DNA of 64,000 bases from Acarospora socialis. Taxonomy: Eukaryota; Ascomycota; Lecanoromycetes; Acarosporales; Acarosporaceae. This document shows, one piece after another, positions 35,549 through 49,000 of this stretch. The first letter of the stretch is position 1. Each line of letters begins with the position of its first letter. The notes below the pieces were generated by a model that saw only the letters and a list, made by a program, of their open reading frames with translations, was not told where the DNA came from and made no database searches. The position numbers and the translations under genes are program-made. Where the stretch lies: assembly GCA_025617375.2 (NCBI GenBank), contig JAMYGW020000010.1, forward strand, positions 992,001 through 1,056,000, given 5' to 3'.

Positions 35549-38215
35549 ATGCACTTCAAACTCCCGTTACGTCTGTCATCAAAACGATTTAGTCGTGCCA
35601 GGCGACCACCTTCACCTCCACCTACTCCTCCAGCAACGTCCAATATGCCTGTTGGCAAGGGGCAGGCGGTTGTGATAGACCTTGACGATATTAGCGACGA
35701 AGAAGAAGTTTACGGAACGCCTCTGACTGGTAGCAGCTATAGAGAGTCTGAAGCACGGCTTGCCGCAGATGAAGATGCAGAGGACCATCAGCCCCTGGCC
35801 TTCCGTGATCCGGAGGACTTGGTGGCTTTCGACGATGATTTTACGTTTGAGGGAGCCGCAGAACTACCTGATCCGGAACAAGCTTGCCTTGAGAAAGTGC
35901 TCGAAGTATTTCCAGATATCGATCATGAACACGTGCGACAGATGTATCAGGCTCGGCCGCTGGTAGCGGAAGGAGGCGCACTCAACGGGAGTCCATCCGA
36001 AGAGCTGATACTACGGATTCTGGACGGTGGCGTCTATCCCAAGGAGAAAGAGAGAAGAAACGAGCTAAAACGCAAGAGAGCAGCCAGTACAGGAAGCAGT
36101 GAGGGGGAGACGGCTGCTTGGGAAGCGGCAGACCGAGAGAGGGCTTCTGGCCAATACTCCGAAGAGGCGTAAGTCTTTTCTCTGCCCCGTCATAGCTACT
36201 GCATCCTGCTTTAGGCTGGGAGTCTTCTGAAGGCTCAAGTTCAAGATACTGTCTATGTACTTGGTCGTCTCGATATATTCGTTGTCCTCAAAATCATGTA
36301 TTTCAAAAGAACGGAGTTCTGCTAACTTCGACGAACACTGATAGACGTAACCTCCTGAAGGAAGAATTTCCGTCTATCCCAACGCGGTTTGTAGACCAGG
36401 TCTTCAGGCAGAACGGCAACCTGTATCCAACATATCTCGCACTTGAACGAGAAGAGAGAATCTATCACGAGACCAAATTCCCGCCCTATAATCGGCTCAA
36501 GAATCCACGGAAGCAGAAAACAAGCAGTAGTCCAGCACAGGTTCCTGGGCAACAGTCGGGGCGAGTCATATCTGACTTGCTGAAAGAGCTTGAAGCTGCC
36601 CGCAAGAAGCGACGGAAGGAAGATAGTCAGTTTTTCAAACGCGTACTTTTGCTTTGCAACATCTGGCTGACAACAGTGACAGCTAAGCGGCAACTCCAAA
36701 AAGATGAAGAGGATGCAGAGGCCACCAATGAGAGAGAACATCGAGAGAACGGCATGATGATGGAATGCTGTATGTGATATTTCACCCTACTGACATTCGA
36801 TATATTCTCATGATCCTCTAGCTTGCTGCTACGACGAGTTTCCCTTCAACAAAGCAACACATTGCGATGGCGAAGAACCACATTTCTTCTGCCTTGTATG
36901 CGCTAAACGTAACGCCAACAATGAGATCGGGAACTCCAAATACAAGCTCCGATGCATGGATAGTAGCGGTTGTAAGGCCGAGTTCGCAAAGGAGCAGATA
37001 CGTCGGTTCCTCGACCAAAAGACAATGGACACACTAGAACGTCTACAGCAACAAGATGAGATAAGACTCGCTGACTTAGACGATCTTACTAGCTGCCCTT
37101 TCTGTGATTTTGCGGCTATCTGTGCCCCTGTCGAAGAGGATCGAGAATTCCGGTGTGCAAATCCTGAGTGTGAGAAGGTCAGCTGCAGGCTATGCAAGCA
37201 CGAGACCCACATACCATTATCCTGTGAAGCCTACGCCAAGGAGAACAAGGTCACGATCCGCCACGCCGTGGAGGAAGCCATGACAGAAGCCCTTGTTCGG
37301 TCGTGCCATAAGTGTAAGAACAAATACATCAAGGAATTCGGCTGCAACAAGATGATGTGCACACGGTGCTCGTCGATACAATGCTATGTCTGCTCGAAAG
37401 ATATCACTAAAGATGGCTATACCCATTTTAACGAGAGTACCCGTGGCGGCCGCCCAGGACAGTGCCCACTGTTTGATAATACGGAGCAAAGGCACGATGA
37501 AGATGTCAAAAAGGCAGAGCAAAAGGCCCTCGAAAAGGTGCGAGCAGAAAATCCTGGATTCAGCGAGGAGGAACTTAAGGTCAAGGTATCCGATGCTGTT
37601 GAAAAGAACGAAAGAGAGCGGATCCGGCAAGCTACGGCCGCACATGGCCATTACGCACCTCCCAGAATGCCCCGCCGAGTCCCGGAATTGGCCGGTAGAG
37701 CGGCTCCATACCCCGTACCGCCGGTCCCGCCGGTCCCGGGCCAAGCAGACCTAGATGCTCGACTCGCAGCTGTGCTAGAGCGCCGACGACATATTTATGC
37801 AGCTCGGAATAGAGTACAACTAAATCAGTTTCGTGCGCAGGCTGCTCAGGCTCGACTTCAGGAGGCGCGGATCCAAGACCAGGCTCGCGCACAAGCTCGG
37901 GGTCAAGCTCAGGCTCCGGATCAGGCTCGGCCAGTAGTTCAAGCTCAGCCTCCAGTTATACCTCAAGCTCAGCCATTCCCGGCTATGGCGTACCCTGTCC
38001 AATGGCACTACGAAGCACCTATGTACCCTCCAAATCAGTTCGGTGGCCCTTATCAGGCTGCTTATCCAGGCTATCCGCCCATGGCAGTCGGTTTACCAGT
38101 CCAGCTCCCGCCCGCTCGCCCTCAGGTTCTCATGAACCAGTTTTGGCAAGTCCCTGAAGAGGGGCAGCGTAATAGAGACATTCCAGATAACTTCGGACAT
38201 CGTCTGCTGGACTGA
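35549..38215 (+). CDS. RBR (RING-between-RING) E3 ubiquitin ligase, RNF216/TRIAD3-like
   Basis: Four exons, 35549-36168, 36345-36625, 36683-36769 and 36822-38215, give up to 793 aa. An alternative start is at 35645 (MPVGKG). An acidic N-terminal region precedes RING1, which is completed only by splicing (ECS|CCYDEFPFNKATHC...FFCLVC). The IBR follows (CPFCDFAAICAP, CANPECEKVSCRLC), then RING2 (RSCHKCKNKYIKEFGCNKMM, CTRCSSIQCYVC). The cysteine in EFGCN is the expected thioester-forming residue of the HECT-like RBR mechanism. The C-terminus is a Lys/Glu helix followed by a Gln/Ala/Pro-rich disordered tail. Animal RNF216 builds K63/K11 chains. The fungal substrates are unknown. Intron 36626-36682 is open in frame but has a branch site and clean ends. 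Confidence 0.87.
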
Positions 38216-38562
38216 CCATAATAGCTCAAGACCCCCTTTCATTAAGGGAGCGTGAGCTCGCGAATGTCTCTCGTATCTGGTTGACACATCTACTGTCACT
38301 ACCCACTTTGCAAGATGCTGCTTTCTCTTCGCACTTAGCGTGATATTTGGACACAGATACCCCGATATGAGCGTTCGCTTTCAGTGCTTTAAAAAGCATG
38401 CAACTGCCGTCATTTACCCAGCGCTGGCTGTAGCCTGTTTCCATCATTCTTGTAGATATATTACGCTGACAGTATCGTCTACTTGGCCAGTTTATCTAAG
38501 CTGTGCTGTCATCCAGGTCTTACAAATTAACTCCGCTGTCAAAGACGCATTACATCCTGTTA
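38216..38562. other. Convergent intergenic
   Basis: Separates the stops of the RBR ligase and rev7. It should hold both polyadenylation regions. No other feature seen. Confidence 0.45.
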
Positions 38563-39467
38563 TCACAAGGAATCTACGCTGCTCTCGAAGTTCTGGAGAT
38601 CCCCTTTGGCTTTACCCTCATCTACCCACATCTCCAGTACGAATTCCCCAGCTTCCACACTTCGGATGGGCGTGGTTTTAACCCCGCCCAAATCACTGCC
38701 CTTCCTCTTTTCCACACCATGTTCATCTCCCCCACGACCTATATCGTCTGCTCCCATTTTATCTGCAGGCTGCAGACTCGGCTGTGCTGGTATCCAAGGC
38801 TGTGGATGTCCGATCGGCGGATCGACCCCCACCTCATCCTTCAGCTCAATGCACACGGTAAACGAGCAGTTCTCCGGCAAGGGAGTCAAAGTGCTGCTGC
38901 AAAATGCGAGACGCGCGAATATGGCGCGGAACTGTTCTTCAAGGTCTACCACGGGCACTCTGGTATTTCCATCTGGCGGTTTCTTCTCTTCAAGTCTACT
39001 CTCATCATGTGTGTTTTCGAATTCGGTAAGAGCCTCCGTCGCTGGGACGGTGGGGAAAGCGGAGACGTCGAAGAGGAAGCGCTCTAGAGGTGCGGATGAA
39101 GGCGAGAAGATCACTACGGAGACGCGGGAGACGGTGCCCTACTGATCTGCATCAATACCGAGCACGCTCTATGACATGCTGTTGAAGAACGTTGACTCCG
39201 TAGTTGAGGCCGGGTTTATACTGTACCTACCTTTAGCAATTCCGCCTCGACGGCGGCAACGGCATCTTGGATCCATTTGCAGACTTTGGGATGCCGGTTC
39301 TGTCGGACTGGATAGTTGTATTTGCGGGCGCTGAGGAAGGAGGTGGAGGGGTAGATGTTGCGCTCGTAGAGAATGGTGTGGATGGCGACGGTGAAAAATT
39401 CGCCAAAGGTGGAGATGATGGCTTGGTAGGTGTTTAGGATGGAGAGAGTGTTAGTAGAGGACACCAT
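38563..39467 (-). CDS. rev7: HORMA-domain protein Rev7/Mad2B
   Basis: Two exons, 39467-39231 and 39138-38563, give 270 aa. The HORMA core is plain: FFTVAIHTILYERNIYP, FLSARKYNYPVRQNRHP, WIQDAVAAVEAELLK. Splicing to GTVSRVSVVIFSPSSAP then restores LERFLFDVS. Rev7 is the accessory subunit of translesion DNA polymerase zeta and also a shieldin-type or anaphase regulator in animals. The fungal proteins mainly serve Rev3. The acceptor is a CAGTAG duplex, and the second AG keeps frame. Divergent from kap114. Confidence 0.87.
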
Positions 39468-39738
39468 GTTGCCAATTATGAGTATTATGTCTTGCTCGAG
39501 ATGAGCAAGCTTCCAAAGACCTTCACTCAGTCCATCATCATTAACACTACACGATTGCTGGGGTCGCGTATCTTCTTATCGATAAGGGAATAAATTGGTC
39601 GCGAAATCACGAGAAGGGGGGTTTCGGCAGTTGCCGATATAATAGAAAACAAGTTCTACGCGTTGTAAGTTAATCATTGAGGGGTGTCAACACTCGAAAT
39701 TTTTCCGACATTGTGCCGCTGTATTCCTTTCATCTCCC
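39468..39738. promoter_or_regulatory. Shared divergent promoter of rev7 and kap114
   Basis: Only 271 bp separate the two starts, so promoter elements must be shared or overlapping. No specific site could be assigned by eye. Confidence 0.45.
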
Positions 39739-42700
39739 GTGGATGTCAGTATGGAGCAGCAGTTACTTCAGCTTCTTGCGGAGACTCAATCGCCTGTTGA
39801 AGGTCTCCGGAAGCATGCAGAAAACCAGCTAGAGCAGCTCTACACTAACGAAGCATTCCCGATATCTCTAGCCTCCATAGCGTCGCACAGCTCCGTCCCT
39901 CTGAACCTCCGACAAGCAGCTCTCCTCGTCCTCAAGACCTTCGTGCTCGCCGCATGGTCCCCGCAACACGAGGAATTCAAGGGCCAAGTCCTCATCAACG
40001 ATGCGAACAAGGAACACCTGCGCAATGTCCTGCTCGAACTCGCAACGAACGGCGAGAATGACAGGAAGGTACAGAGCGCAGCGAGCTATGTTGTCAGCAA
40101 GATCGCGAACGCGGACTATCCTGACCATTGGCCGAACCTGTTACCTACGCTACTTCGTCTGATACCCACGAGTAACGATGCACAACTACATGGCGCGCTC
40201 AAAGTACTTGGGGATTTGGTGGACGATGGCTTCAACGAAGATCAGTTCTTCAAAGTTGCGAGGGACTTAGTCAAGGTTGTCTACGAGGTGGCCATCAATG
40301 ACTCCAGGAAGACAACATTGCGAGCATTGGCCGTATCTGTTTTCAGGGCAAGCTTCGACATATTACAGATGGTTATGGAAGATCATAAGGCCGCGGTCAA
40401 AGCTTTCGCTGACGAGGCCCTCAATGCGTGGTCTCCGTTCTTTATCAAGATCATGAAGGTCCCTCTTCCGCAGACCCCGAAGGAGGAAGACGAAGGCAAA
40501 GAGAATGGCGTCGCAGTCGAGTGGAGGGGCCTGATCGCATTAAAGCTCCAAGTAGTCAAGGTCAGTCTACCAGGATGCGACGCTCATAGTGGTTGTAACT
40601 TACATCTTCACAGACGCTCATGAAAATCCGCACAGTGTTCCCTACCCTCCTGACGGCGCAAAGCCCACTTCTGTTCAGTACGACGTGGGAAGAATTATCT
40701 TCATTACAAGCACCATATCACGAGATGTTTATCAACGACGAACGGCAGGGTCGGCTTGAAGACGCCGATGGACTCCCTTATACCCTCGATTTTCTTGTAC
40801 TTGAGGAATTGGATTTCATGCAGGCTCTTATCCGAGCACCGCCGGTGAGGGCAGAGCTTGAAGGTCAACTCAAGACGCAGCAAGGAGCGAGTGACGGCCA
40901 AGGTGCCAACTGGCTGACGGAGGTCATGAAGTTGGTTGTCGGGTATGCTCAGATAACAACAGAAGAGGAGGGTCTATGGGATATCGATGTAAATATTTTT
41001 TTGTCAGAGGAAACCTCTGTGACCGCTAATTACACACCTCGAACGGCCTGCGGAGACCTCGTTATAAAGCTTGGCGAATGGCTTAAGTCAACTGCCGTCG
41101 AGGGTCTCCTGAATTACACCAAGACATTATTCATCCCCCCATCATCGAGGTGAGGTCGCCTCGTGTCGCATGGATCTGTTTTATGTGTTTATAAGCTAAG
41201 GTGGAATAGTAGCTGGAAAGCGAAGGAGGCCTCGTTGTATCTCCTGAATCAGCTACTCGGCGACTTTCACGACGTGGACCAGACCATCAGTCCCGAGATT
41301 GCAAACGGCTACACCGACTTCATCAAATACTCAATGCATCAAGGTTCGTTTACTATTCGAGATATCACCACATTTTGCCTAGCCAATGTGCCCCATGGCG
41401 ACGCAGTCGACCCCTATAGACTAGTCTTCACGAGCTAACAGTTTTCCATGTAGAGGATTTCTTCCTACGAGCTCGAGGACATCTGACTGCTGGCATGGTT
41501 ACGAAAACCGCTGGGGAAGCGATGCATGAAAGTGCAACAAGCTTCATGGAACTATCACTTAGGGCCGTCTCGGATGATCCATCGGAAGTCGTGAAGGTTT
41601 CGTGTATTCGGGTTCTGCAGGCCTACATGCAAGCGTTGCCGAGACCATCAACGCAGCCAATGCAGAGTCCTGTCATGATCGCCATATCTGACTTTTTGTC
41701 GTCACAAGATCTCTCCGAACTCACCGACAGCGACGACCTCATCATAACCCTTGTCGAGACGCTGCGGGATGCTATCATGGTTGACACTCGGATATGTATC
41801 ACCTCATCAGCACTCGATGTTCTGTTCAGTATTGCAAGCCATGGTGCTGCCAACTTTCAACTTGCCATGTTGGTCACTGAGTCCTTTGAGGATATCACGG
41901 AATCAATGGCAGAGCTTGGTGCTGACGCATACGTTCGTCTTTGCGAGAAGGTGCTGCCTTCGCTGACCGGCGCCTTCGACGTCGGCAACCTGACACAGGA
42001 AAATGCTCTCACAAACCTTGCAGCCGACTTGTTGGCGGCCCTTACAGAACATGCATCCGAACCTTTGCCGCATGGATTTGTTTCTACCATCATACCTAAA
42101 CTTAATCGGATACTCCTTTCTTCACCAGATGGCGAGCTTTTACGGCCTGCTACCTTGTCGGTGAAGCACATGCTGATTCACGACCATGGCCAATTCTTCG
42201 CCTGGCATGACCCTCAGACCGGAAAGGCTGGTCTGGAGGTTGTGCTAGTCATAATCGATCGTTTATTGGGGCCGTCCGTGGACGACAACGCGGCGGCTGA
42301 GGTAGGAGGGCTAGCAGCTGAGCTGGTCGAGAAGGCCGGGTCGGAACGACTGGGTCCCTACCTATTCCAACTACTCCGAGCGGTGGCGATCCGTCTGGCA
42401 AGTGCAACGGAAGCTCAGTTCATCCAGAGTCTCATCCTAGTCTTTGCTCGATTGGCCTTGGTCAATGCGAAGGAAGTGTTGGATTTCCTCACAGAGGTGC
42501 AATTGCCCAGCGGTCAGACGGGTCTCGAGGTCGTCATGAGCAAATGGTTAGAAAACTCCGTGAACTTTGCCGGCTACGGGGAGATCCGGCAAAATGTCAT
42601 TGCTCTTTCCAAGATCTATAGCCTCCATGACGAGCGCTTGTCAAGAATACAAGTTCGTGGCGACCTCATAGTGCCCAAGAGCGATCGAATCATGACACGT

Positions 42701-43146
42701 TCGAGAGCGCGTCAGAACCCAGATCAGCACACGATTGTGCCGGTGCCGTTGAAGATCGTTAAAGTGCTTATCGAGGAGTTGTCATCCGCTGGTGGTAACA
42801 GCCGGCCGATCGATGCCGCGGCCGCTGCCGAGCTGGCGGACGAGGGCAGCGACGATGGTGACTGGGAAGATGAGCCTGGCATTTTAGATCTGGGTTCGGT
42901 GTCAACAAGACAAGGTATGCCCAACTATGCTGAATTCTCCTCAAGCTGCCTCGCTAACAATATGCAGATCTAATGGCGATGGCGGATGGGATTGGAGTGT
43001 ACAACTCACGGCAACGGGACGACGAAACACAGGCGTTTCTGGTTGACTTCTTCCGGAGCGCAGCGACGTCACCTCAGTTCGCGGAGATGTACCATTCCTT
43101 GACACCGGATGAGCAGCAGAAGCTCAGCGTCGTGGGACAGCTTTAG
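39739..43146 (+). CDS. kap114: Importin-9/Kap114 family karyopherin
   Basis: Five exons, 39739-40560, 40614-41149, 41201-41343, 41454-42914 and 42968-43146, give 1046 aa, normal for importin-9 (about 1000-1040). The importin-beta N-terminal fold is seen in LRKHAENQLEQL and LRQAALLVLKTFV. HEAT-like helical repeats run throughout. A strongly acidic loop (DEGSDDGDWEDEPG) lies near the C-terminus, as in yeast Kap114 and importin-9. The end DFFRSAATSPQFAEMYHSL matches the family. Known cargoes include H2A-H2B, TBP and actin-related proteins. Two in-frame ATGs lie at 39739 and 39751. Confidence 0.9.
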
Positions 43147-43870
43147 AGATTCGACGCATTGTATAGCGTATTTGCATGTTTTCACATATTTCGTGCATAA
43201 GCAGCGCAAGTAGCGTCTCGACGACTAATTCGTCCAGCATAGCGGAGGGCTATCGGCAAGAATTGTGGGGCGGCCTTCTTGCTAGAGCATAGTTCAACAT
43301 AGCCACGTTCCTAATGATCTGAGTAGAGAGGTTACAACCTTCATGATGATTAGACGGCCCTGGGAAAGCCTGGCATCGGAGCCTTCGAGTCTTGCAAAGG
43401 CCGTCGTCATACAGGCTGTGTCTTTCAGCTCTGCAAGGGTTAAGACAGCCTCTTGCATGTGATTCTACAACGCAAGCAAGTGCTGCTTTACCGACAAAGA
43501 AGACTTCTAGGACTGAATAGCTGCAACGGCATCCAACTCTACACTGAGCTCCATAGTATTGATGCGTAATGCCTGATCCCGCTGATGTAAATCGACCATC
43601 GTGCTAGGATCACAGCCCTCCATCTCAGCCACCGCTAAGACCGGCGCCACATCATGCACAAGGTACTTCGTGCATCGTAATCAACACTGACCAGAGCTAT
43701 ACAAAGAGCGGTAACCCGGCGGACTATACGGTGGATGCCAATAGCATACACACCTAATAGACTGTACTTTGCAGACGCTGGGACTCAAGCAACACTTCTT
43801 GGAGAGGGGCTTCATCCGTACTGCACTATCTCTACGTCCGTTCCTTACAGCAAGGTAGATAATAGTCACT
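43147..43870. other. Intergenic upstream of het-C
   Basis: 724 bp with the kap114 3' end and the het-C promoter. No coding similarity or repeat was recognised. Confidence 0.45.
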
Positions 43871-46447
43871 ATGGCTCGAGGATGGGCATCATCTTTCCTA
43901 CCAACCTTTCTCGTTCTGTTCATCCTTTTGATCATTCCCGTGCAAGGTTTCGGAGCGGGCAATATCGGTATACGGTGATATCTACTGTTGTTGAGAGCTC
44001 GCGCTGACCAGAAGCCAGCTTCCATTTCCAAGATCGAAGGCCACAACTGGCGCCATGGGGATATTGAAGACCTCCTTAAGACCGTTGCGTTCATTAAGGG
44101 TCACAAATGGACCTCCATGATGGTGAAGAGAGTCTACTTCGGCAACTGGCTGAGAGATTACAGTCAGGCCGTCGATGTGGGAAGCCTCAAGGGCGTTCAG
44201 GCCGGTACCATTAGGATTCTTGTCTGGGTGTTATCGTTCTTGAGCTTTGGATACGCTACAGGGGAATTCGAGGTGACGGAAGAGAGACTGGGAGTGTACC
44301 GGCCGGAGGAGCATATCGACAATCCAAAAGATTATGCCGATAATCAGGATGCTAGACAGTATGATCCGCGACTACGACCACCGGTTCAACCCATTGAGCT
44401 TCAGATTGATCCGGATACTGGCATGAAGAACTATATCGCCAATGAGCGGGGCGGATGGGCTACGAGTGCGAATTATATCAAGCAGAGCTTCACCCGGAGC
44501 ATCCATTTCGGCAGGCAGTATACGGCAAGCTCGGGCATGTTTTCCAAAGGCAAAGAGGCAGATCTATGTGAGGCTCTGAGGTGTCTCGGTCAGGGTTTGC
44601 ACTGCTTGGAAGACTTCGGCGCTCATACGAACTACACGGAGCTCGCCCTGCGTGAGTTAGGTTTCAGGGGTGTTTTCCCGCATACAGGTACTGCGACTGA
44701 GATCAACCTTCGAGGCCATCGAGTGTTCCCTCTGGTCACGGGGTCGTTCGGTATGGTCGACTTCATACATTCTGTTCTTGGAGAAGCGACGGATCACTTT
44801 GCCCAAACCGAAGTGGAACAGATGGATATCGCATTGGGTGACGCTCAGGTACAATCTAAGACCGCTTCCGGTGGTGCTCGAGGCTATTCTGCACCTGGTC
44901 AAGAAGCTTCTTATCTTACGAGCTTATTGTCCAAGGTCCCGGGCGCGGGTGAGCTGTGTCGACAAGCTGAAAGCTTGCAAGCGCAGGCTGATGCGCAGGA
45001 GCATTCCAACATGGGTTCAACTTCTCGTGGCTATGGAGATAGTCAATCAGGAGCTGAGTATTACAGCGCAGACCGTGCGGCGCAGCCTATGTTTCCCGGC
45101 CCACCAGGAGCACCTGGAGGACCGCCGGGGCCAGGAATACCCGGCATGAATCCGAACTTCGACCCTATGAAGACTGCGGCGCAAATATATCCCATCTTAG
45201 AGTTCCGGGACAAAGTGGTGAAAGCCATCTCTTCGACAATCGAGAAAATCCCTGGTCTGGAGGCATTGGTGGAGAAAATTACGGAAACGCTTACGCTCTT
45301 TGTCCTCTCGCTCCTGGCACCATACATTCGGCCCATTATCAGTGCCGTCTCCGCCCAACTCAAAGCAGGCAGTTCCTCGGTTGTGGACGCAAGTGGCAAA
45401 CATCAATACGAAGTGTGGACTGATCCGCATTGTTCCGACCCCACTCACTCCCTTCTATCGAAAGACCACTTCTCAAACATCCTCAACGAACCAGCCGGCC
45501 AGGTCGCAGCGGCCATCCTCAAATACGTCGCGCCCCGTGTCATTTACGCGTGGGACCATCCCGACGTCCCCGTACAACAGGTCGTCGACGACGTCGTCCG
45601 CGTCTTCCACCACCCCGCCATCCGCGACCCTCACTGCGAAGTCCACCGAACTATGTTCGACGTCGTGCAGCATTGGGTCAACTCTCGACCCGACCGAGGT
45701 GCCTCCCTCAACGACGTCCTCGGATCCGAGGGCGTTCGCCAAGGCAAGAATCACAAGGCCGACGCGTCCCAAGCACACGGCAGTCATGGCGGGCTTCCGA
45801 GCGTCGGCAACTTCTTCGGCGGCGGCTCAAGCAGCCACAGCAAAGTCAGCGGCGCGCCGTGGGAGAAGCTGATGAAAGTCAAAGATGCCGCCGGTGGACG
45901 CCGTGATGACGTCGACCTGGGAGGTACGGCCGACGCCCTGGCCGACGCGTATCCCGGCACCGAGACGCAATACGACAGCACGCGCCCCTCGACCGAGTAT
46001 CGACACCCGCAGTATGCACCGCAGCCTTACGAGCACCAACAGCACCAACAGCAACAGGACCAATACCCCTACGCCTACGACCAACATCAATATCCTTCAC
46101 AATATTCTTCACAAGCACCACCACCGCCTCACACCTTTGACCCGTACGCGCACCAAACACAAGGACAAGGGCCGTACGAAACCCAGCAACCGCAACCGTA
46201 CCAGGATCCCTATCAGGGACAACAATACCCCCCATCGTCGCACCAACAGACCTATCAACATCAATATGGCTCGACAGAGAATGCACCATACCCACCACCA
46301 CAACAACAAGGCTATGCGCCGACGCACGAGGGATATCCGTACCCTCATAATCCAAATCGCCCTCCTCCGCACCAGCACGACCAGCAGCAGGGACAGTACG
46401 GGTATGGGGCAGGAGGGCAGGGGTATTACGATGGGAGGTCCTATTGA
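43871..46447 (+). CDS. het-C: Het-C heterokaryon-incompatibility-type protein
   Basis: Two exons, 43871-43967 and 44019-46447, give 841 aa. Exon 1 encodes the almost invariant signal peptide region (MARGWASSFLPTFLVLFILL, then IIPVQGFGAGNI). Exon 2 starts ASISKIEGHNWRHGDIED and continues with VKRVYFGNWLRDYSQAVDVG, EVTEERLGVYRPE and LHCLEDFGAHTNYTELALRE. A Gly/Pro stretch (PGPPGAPGGPPGPGIPG) precedes an amphipathic segment (TETLTLFVLSLLAPYIRPI). The last 180 residues are Gln/Tyr/Pro-rich and disordered. In Neurospora the het-c polymorphism controls vegetative incompatibility with the linked pin-c. The allelic specificity region (about residues 150-250 in Neurospora) cannot be typed here. The gene is intact. 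Confidence 0.9.
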
Positions 46448-47301
46448 GCGAAAAGAAGGCGGAGGGTTTGAGTTTTAACTTACTTGCTTGCTTGCGGCTT
46501 TGGTAATCTGGCGTAAGAGCGGGGACAATAAGGGCCCGGCGTTGGCATTTACAACTTAATACTTATCCTGCCTTGGCTCGCGAGAGTGAGGCCGTGGAAG
46601 CCGATCCAAGGGGAACAAGCGCGCTGAAGCACGAGATTGCGAACTAAACGAATCACCCAGCATACCTTTCTCTGTAGCTCTTTTCTCTCGTAGACCGTAG
46701 ACTGGGGAATAATCGTAGTTCGTGACATGGGCTTCTGTCGATAGGAGACATGTCTATTGTAGGTCATGCGGATCGTGACAGGTAGTAGATGCAGAGTCCT
46801 ATTCTCGGACGGGAGAGGGAGAGATGGGACTAGGACTCTCGAGAATTCTGCGTTTGAAGCTTGTAACTACTCATGTTTCCTTCCTTGCCACCACTAGGAC
46901 GCCATCGTTCTCCATCCCCTTTCTGTTCTGTTGTTGATCTCGTGATACAGTGTGATGACTTTTATCCACGATGGAGATGGGATAGCGATGAGGGGAGCAG
47001 GGCATGGTCCCTCGCATCGGGGCTATGCATGGTACACTAAGTGTTCGGATGCATAGAGCATATAGCTATGGACCTGTCGTCGTTTATTCTTTGAGCTGAT
47101 CTATCAAACCTACGCTCCTACCGTACCATCCGTGATATCATCGAGGCAAGAGAGCAATCAACTCAGTATCCAGTCCTGTTCACCCATAGCGCCTCGCTTT
47201 CGACTGCCGTCCAACACCACCTTACTCGAAAGAGAGGAGAAAGAGAGGGATGTGTGCCTTGAGGGACACTTTTCATGTCGTCACGCTCGAAACCACTTTC
47301 C
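46448..47301. other. Convergent intergenic
   Basis: 854 bp between the het-C stop and the stop of the Sng1-like gene. The open frames here are short and unlike proteins. No inverted repeat seen. Confidence 0.45.
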
Positions 47302-49000
47302 TTACTGCGACTTCCGCTTCTGCCTCTGCATCTTCCAGCGCATGATATAGCAGCACAAGGGGAACAGCGCCGTGCTGATCGCACACCAAGCGAAGAGGAC
47401 GCCCAAGTTCAGCCCGATGCGGGAGTGGAGATCGAAGATGGTGCTGCGGGTTGCTTCGACGACTATCGGCCATTCAGTCAGCCCTTCCTGTCTAATACGA
47501 TATGTGGCCATCGAAAAGAGATAGGTGAACTTACTGTTATGCAACGGCCAAGCATAGCCCCAGCGGTAGAATCGCGGTGCCAGTTCGATGGCGTAGAAGC
47601 CGGTCGCGACATTGGTGATGACCCAGAAAATCAACCACAACGCCGTCCAAGGTTGCCCAAAGGTCATCGCGACGTTCTCGCAGGCCAGCCCGAGCGCGGT
47701 CATGCCGACGAAGTTAATCATCCAGTATACCGGGAAAGTGGCCCGACCGTAAGCGTTGGGGTTTTGGGCAACTTCGGTATGTGGAGCAGTAGGGTTGTTG
47801 AAGGGATACTGGAAGGCCAACGACACCAAGGAATAGGCGAGGGATAGGAAGAAATAGACCGCAACGGCCGACACCCAGCGCCACACTATAGTGTGCCAAA
47901 AGCGAACGGGAGGATGGCCTGATGGAATCATAAATTTCATGTGAATGGGCATGAAGAACGGGAAGCTGAAGAAGGCAACGATGATCAGGTAGATCAAGCC
48001 GATGTTTGTGGTCGGTATGGTTGTCGCCGGCTTGAACGGCCGGAGATTGAAGCTGGAGAAGCCAATCGCAGGGCTGAGAGCCTGAGGAGCGGTTTCTAGG
48101 TTGCTCCGGGGAATCGACGTATTCTGCATCACCATCTTCGTCCACATCGTACCAAAGCTGCTTATGATTTCGGTCTGAAGTTGGTTGAGTTCCAGAAAGA
48201 TGTACTCCGGGTACGTAGTCTGGTCTCGAGCTTCGACGAAGACCACCTGGCAGGCTCCAAGTGGGTCATAAGAGGCATTTCCCTCTGACACTGCGGTCCT
48301 GAGAAGCGCCGTGGCGTTGGGGTTAACGATAATTGCAGCCCACGCGTGATGATGATAGACAGCCTCACGCACTTGCATTGGGTCGTTGTTGAAATCCGAC
48401 GGAGGTAAAGTGCGGTAACCTAGGTGCTGAGGAGTCGACGCCATCAACTGCTCGACGGTCTTGAGAGCCTGTGGTCCCACTAAGGGTTCCTCGCTAGTCG
48501 TATAAGGCGCCACCTGGCCATCGAAATCCACCACATACACACCCAGTGATGGGATGTTTTGCTCTACATGAGACAGAACGCCCCAGTAGATAGACATGAC
48601 TGCGAGAATGAACGCTGCAAGCATTATGGCTATACCGAGTCAGTATGAACCTGAGTCTTGAAAGGTGGATAGGCTGCTCACTTGTTCTTGCCCACATCAG
48701 AAATGCTTTGGACCTGACCTCACTCAGACTCGGGTCGAAAAAGCCCACCGGCTGCGGTGGTTTCTTCTTTTCGCCGCCATCTTCGCTATCCAGGTCTGAT
48801 GACGGACGCTTTTTCTCCTCCTTTTGCTCTCCACTGCGCCGATCGAGACTATCGACTCCGCGACCGCTGTGGTCTCGTTCTCCCAGAGTCACTTCAGAAT
48901 GAGTCGATCCATAGATATCGCTTCTGCCATCACTTTCAGTCCTTGGTATGATCCGAGGAACATCCTCATCCCAAGGCGTTACGATCGTTGCGGCAGACAT
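47302..49000 (-). CDS. Sng1-like polytopic membrane protein (DUF3533)
   Basis: Three exons, 49000-48682, 48629-47535 and 47462-47302, give 524 aa. A cytosolic Ser/Asp/Lys-rich N-terminus with PVGFFDPSLSEVRSKAFLMW leads into the first membrane helix (MLAAFILAVMSIYWGVL). A large extracytosolic domain follows (VYVVDFDGQVAPY, YRTLPPSDF, HAWAAIIVNPNATALL). Then come five or so helices (LIYLIIVAFFSFPFFMPIHM, AVAVYFFLSLAYSLVSLAF, WLIFWVITNVATGFYAIELAP). The last intron (47463-47534) is removed to give NIVEATRSTIFDLHSRIGLN. The yeast member Sng1 confers nitrosoguanidine resistance and shapes plasma-membrane lipid asymmetry. Substrate unknown here. Confidence 0.83.
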
